In this document: positions 60,788-64,000 of the stretch, one piece after another
Layout of the letters: each line of letters begins with the position of its first letter
Numbering within the stretch: the first letter of the stretch is position 1
From: Harmonia axyridis
Lineage: Eukaryota; Arthropoda; Insecta; Coleoptera; Coccinellidae
Assembly: GCF_914767665.1 (NCBI RefSeq)
Contig: NC_059503.1
Location: 49,954,352-50,018,351, forward strand
Reading direction: 5' to 3'
DNA length: 64,000 bases
Translations under genes and position numbers: made by a program
Notes under the pieces: model-generated
Told to the model about the DNA's origin: nothing
Database searches by the model: none
Seen by the model: the letters and a program-made list of their open reading frames with translations, nothing else

Positions 60788-61281
60788 TTGGACTCGGATG
60801 TCACGCAGGTAGCTATAATCTCCTACGTGGTAAGGTCAATTGCTGCTGTAACCACAAATGCACGACTGACTTCTGTTGTTGATTTCATTTGTTTGTTATT
60901 TCCTTTTATGTTTCTCATTCTAACACTTTTCATCGTATTGCACAGGGATGAAAGCTTGACACACGTGTCTAAGGAAACCACTTTGGTATAAGGGACTGTT
61001 CTTATTCCCTTTTTTTTTTTTGTTAAATCAACAATTATCCAAGTAGGCCATTCCACATTGTTGATTTTCTTGGACTCGGATGTCTTGCAGGTAGCTATAA
61101 TCTCCCACGTGGTAAGGTCAATCGCTGCTGTAACCACAAATGCACGACTGACTTCTGTTGTTGATTCTATTCGTTTGTAATTTCCTTCAATGTTTCTCAT
61201 TCTAACACTTTTCATCGTATTGCTGAGAGACGAAAGCTTACCACACGTGTCAAAGGAAACCACTTTGGTTTAAGGGACTGT

Positions 61282-61351
61282 TCTTATTCCCTTCTTTATG
61301 TACAATGAACAATTATTATTCTTCCCTACTTTTTGTCTAATGAACAATTAT
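61282..61351 (+). repeat. 35-bp internal tandem duplication, ATGTACAATG variant
   Basis: In the last monomer of block F copy 2; the counterpart monomer at 59123 lacks it. Confidence 0.92.
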
Positions 61352-61382
61352 CCAAGTAAGCCATTCCACATTGTTGATTTTC

Positions 61383-62253
61383 TTGGACTCGGATGTCACG
61401 CAGGTAGCTATAATCTCTCACGTGGTAAGCTCTATTGCTGCTGTAACCACAAATGCACGACTGACTTCTAATGTTGATTTCATTTGTTTGTTTTTTCCTT
61501 CTATGTTTCTCATTCTAACACTTTTCATCGTATTGCACAGGGACGAAAGCTTGACACACGTGTCTAAGGAAACCACTTTGGTATAAGGGACTGTTCTTAT
61601 TCCCTTTTTTTTTGTTTAATCAACAATTACCCAAGTAAGCCATTCCACATTGTTTTTTTTCTTGGACTCGGATGTTACGCAGGTAGCTATAATCTCCTAC
61701 GTGGTAAGGTCAATTGCTGCTGTAACCACAAATGCACGACTGACTTCTGTTGTTGATTCCATTCGTTTGTAATTTCCTTCAATGTTTCTCATTCTTACAC
61801 TTTTCATCGTATTGCACAGGGACGAAAGCTTGACACACGTGTCTAAGGAAACCACTTTGGTATAAGGGACTGTTCTTATTCCCTTTTTTTTTGTTTAATC
61901 AACAATTACCCAAGTAAGCCATTCCACATTGTTTTTTTTCTTGGACTCGGATGTTACGCAGGTAGCTATAATCTCCCACGTGGTAAGGTCAATTGCTGCT
62001 GTAACCACAAATGCACGACTGACTTCTGTTGTTGATTCTATTCGTTTGTAATTTCCTTCAATGTTTCTCATTCTAACACTTTTCATCGTATTGCTGAGAG
62101 ACGAAAGCTTACCACACGTGTCAAAGGAAACCACTTTGGTTTAAGGGACTGTTCTTATTCCCTTCTTTATGTACAATGAACAATTATTATTCTTCCCTAC
62201 TTTTTGTCTAATGAACAATTATCCAAGTAAGCCATTCCACATTGTTGATTTTC
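61383..62253 (+). repeat. Three-monomer repeat (871 bp)
   Basis: Monomers start at 61383, 61662 and 61941; the next monomer, 62254, is again the 61383 subtype. Those at 61662 and 61941 are close relatives (GATGTTACGC, CAATTACCC) 279 bp apart. The last is 313 bp and shares GATTCTATTCG and the right half of the monomer at 61070. Confidence 0.82.
62153..62222 (+). repeat. 35-bp internal tandem duplication, ATGTACAATG variant
   Basis: Last of the eighteen examples, 871 bp after the one at 61282. Confidence 0.92.
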
Positions 62254-63922
62254 TTGGACTCGGATGTCACGCAGGTAGCTATAATCTCTCACGTGGTAAG
62301 CTCTATTGCTGCTGTAACCACAAATGCACGACTGACTTCTAATGTTGATTTCATTTGTTTGTTTTTTCCTTCTATGTTTCTCATTCTAACACTTTTCATC
62401 GTATTGCACAGGGACGAAAGCTTGACACACGTGTCTAAGGAAACCACTTTGGTATAAGGGACTGTTCTTATTCCCTTCTTTTTGTTTAATCAACAATTAT
62501 CCAAGTGGGCCATTCCACATTGTTGATTTTCTTGGACTCGGATGACACGCAGGTAACTATAATTTCCCACGTGGTAAGGTCAATTGCTGCTGTAACCACA
62601 ATTGGACGGCTGACTTCTGTTGTTGATTCCATTTGTATGTTATTTTCTTCAATGTTTCTCATTCTAACACTTTTCATCGTATTGCACAGGGACGAAAGCT
62701 TGACACACGTGTCTAAGGAAACCATTTTGGTATGAGGAACTGTTCTTATTCCCTTCTTTCTGTTTAATGAACAATTATCCAAGTAAGCCATTCCACATTG
62801 TTTTTTTTCTTGGACTCGGATGTTACGCAGGTAGCTATAATCTCCCACGTGGTAAGGTCAATTGCTGCTGTAACCATAAATGCACGACTGACTTCTGTTG
62901 TTGATTTCATTTGTTTGTTATTTCCTTCTATGTTTCACATTCTAACACTTTTCATCGTATTGCACAGGGACGAAAGCTTGACACACGTGTCTAAGGAAAC
63001 CACTTTGGTATAAGGGACTGTTCTTATTCCCTACTTTTTGTCTAATGAACAATTATCCAAGTAAGCCATTCCACATTGTTTTTTTTCTTGGACTCGGATG
63101 TTACGCAGGTAGCTATAATCTCCCACGTGGTAAGGTCAATTGCTCCTGTAACCATAAATGCACGACTGACTTCTGTTGTTGATTCCATTTGTATGTTATT
63201 TTCTTCAATGTTTCTCATTCTAACACTTTTCATCGTATTGCACAGGGACGAAAGCTTGACACACGTGTCTAAGGAAACCACTTTGGTATAAGGGACTGTT
63301 CTTATTCCCTACTTTTTGTCTAATGAACAATTATCCAAGTAAGCCATTCTACATTGTTGATTTTCTTGGACTCGGATGTCACGCAGGTAGCTATAATCTC
63401 CTACGTGGTAAGGTCAATTGCTGCTGTAACCACAAATGCACGACTGACTTCTGTTGTTGATTTCATTTGTTTGTTATTTCCTTCTATGTTTCTCATTCTA
63501 ACACTTTTCATCGTATTGCACAGGGATGAAAGCTTGACACACGTGTCTAAGGAAACCACTTTGGTATGAGGAACTGTTCTTATTCCCTTCTTTCTGTTTA
63601 ATGAACAATTATCCAAGTAAGCCATTCCACATTGTTTTTTTTTCTTGGACTCGGATGTCACGCAGGTAGCTATAATCTCTCACGTGGTAAGCTCTATTGC
63701 TGCTGTAACCACAAATGCACGACTGACTTCTAATGTAGATTTCATTTGTTTGTTTTTTCCTTCTATGTTTCTCATTCTAACAGTTTTCATCGTATTGCAC
63801 AGGGACGAAAGCTTGACACACATGTCTAAGGAAACCACTTTGGTATGAGGGACTGTTTTTATTCCTTTCTTTTTGTTTAATGAACAATTATCCAAGTAAG
63901 CCATTCTACATTGTTGATTTTC
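62254..63922 (+). repeat. Six monomers near the right edge
   Basis: Monomers start at 62254, 62532, 62810, 63088, 63366 and 63645. The one at 62532 matches block E1 (50132/55214). The one at 62810 is the type-16-like subtype (GTTACGC, AACCATAAATG). The one at 63088 is a hybrid of that subtype with a GATTCCATTTGTATG right part. The one at 63645 has CACATGTCT, so box B is altered. Confidence 0.8.
63088..63365 (+). repeat. Chimeric monomer
   Basis: The left part has GATGTTACGC and AACCATAAATGC (type 16). The right part has GATTCCATTTGTATG with TTATTTTCTTC (type 2/20 family). A private change, TTGCTCCTGTAACC, lies near 63142. Confidence 0.75.
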
Positions 63923-64000
63923 TTGGACTCGGATGTCACGCAGGTAGCTATAATCTCCTACGTGGTAAGGTCAATTGCTGCTGTAACCACAAATGCACGA
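63923..64000 (+). repeat. Partial monomer at right window edge
   Basis: The first 78 bases of a monomer with CTCCTACGTGG at box A; the array evidently continues beyond the window. Confidence 0.9.

Larger units (their letters stand above)
59956..61382 (+). repeat. Five-monomer block F, copy 2
   Basis: Monomers at 59956, 60234, 60512, 60788 and 61070 repeat block F. The last differs from its counterpart at 59123: its right part switches to the GCTGAGAGACG...GTTTAAGGG subtype and it carries the 35-bp duplication, making it 313 bp. Confidence 0.85.
1..64000 (+). repeat. 278-bp satellite DNA array filling the window
   Basis: Head-to-tail copies of one T-rich monomer run from end to end with no unique sequence between them. 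Taking the first base of TTGGACTCGG as monomer position 1, the main landmarks are: GCAGGTAGCTATAAT just before the first box; a CACGTG box (box A) near position 37; GTAAGG directly after it; TTCTAAC and GCACAGGG in the middle; a HindIII site AAGCTT near 165; a second CACGTG box (box B) near 175; then two T-rich tracts of variable length around 'ATTCCC..TTTGTTTAATGAACAATTAT' and before the next TTGGACTCGG. I count 228 monomer starts, all in the same orientation. Subtypes differ by clusters of diagnostic bases, and their order repeats at several longer periods, which makes this a higher-order-repeat satellite. No gene or RNA gene is visible. Eukaryotic heterochromatin or centromere origin is inferred from the organisation; I do not recognise the family. 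Confidence 0.97.

Noticed and set aside
1..64000. CRISPR array
   Set aside because: Repeats are 278 bp, contiguous and without unique spacers, and there are no cas-like genes.

Overview
The whole 64 kb is one uninterrupted tandem array of a T-rich satellite DNA. I see no protein-coding gene, RNA gene, transposon, CRISPR array or unique-sequence spacer anywhere in it. The basic monomer is 278 bp, and most copies measure 276-279 bp, with poly-T tract length as the main source of small differences. I set the start of each monomer at its conserved TTGGACTCGG motif and count 228 such starts, from 176 to 63923, with partial monomers at both window ends. Eighteen monomers are 313 bp because of a 35-bp internal tandem duplication, and one is cut down to 223 bp. 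All copies point the same way. This organisation is typical of eukaryotic centromeric, pericentromeric or other heterochromatic satellite DNA. The species cannot be named from the sequence, and I do not recognise the family.

The monomers are not arranged at random. They form many diagnostic subtypes, and the order of subtypes repeats, giving a multi-level higher-order repeat (HOR). From 176 to about 10.5 kb there is a 20-monomer unit of 5598 bp, present once in full and once for 17 monomers. From 9703 to 32178 there are two copies of a 40-monomer unit of about 11.24 kb (11239/11237 bp). It starts with part of the 20-mer order and adds 29 monomers that are new except the final one or two. From 31623 the order of the second 20-mer copy resumes at a shift of 25849 bp. 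From 36109 a third, truncated copy of the 40-mer begins, at a shift of 15167 bp from the second. The left 41 kb is therefore a nested hierarchy: 278 bp, 5.6 kb, 11.2 kb and about 26 kb.

From 41.5 kb to the right end the long order breaks up into shorter local expansions. These are a 9-monomer unit (about 2505 bp) at 41.5-48 kb, a mosaic of 6- and 5-monomer blocks (repeat distances 1708, 3374 and 5082 bp) at 48.4-56.6 kb, and 3-, 4- and 7-monomer repeats (871, 833, 1114 and 1947 bp) from 56.6 kb on. Chimeric monomers, a 55-bp internal deletion and recombinant 276-bp monomers mark exchange points.

Each monomer carries two CACGTG-type palindromes about 138 and 140 bp apart, so such a box recurs every half monomer along the array. 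A HindIII site (AAGCTT) recurs about once per monomer, just before the second box. Open reading frames of up to 213 codons occur on both strands, but they overlap each other, are broken by subtype-specific stops, and run together only where monomer spacing happens to be a multiple of three. I treat them as by-products of the repeat. Any function would more likely be structural (chromatin, protein binding, non-coding transcription) than coding.
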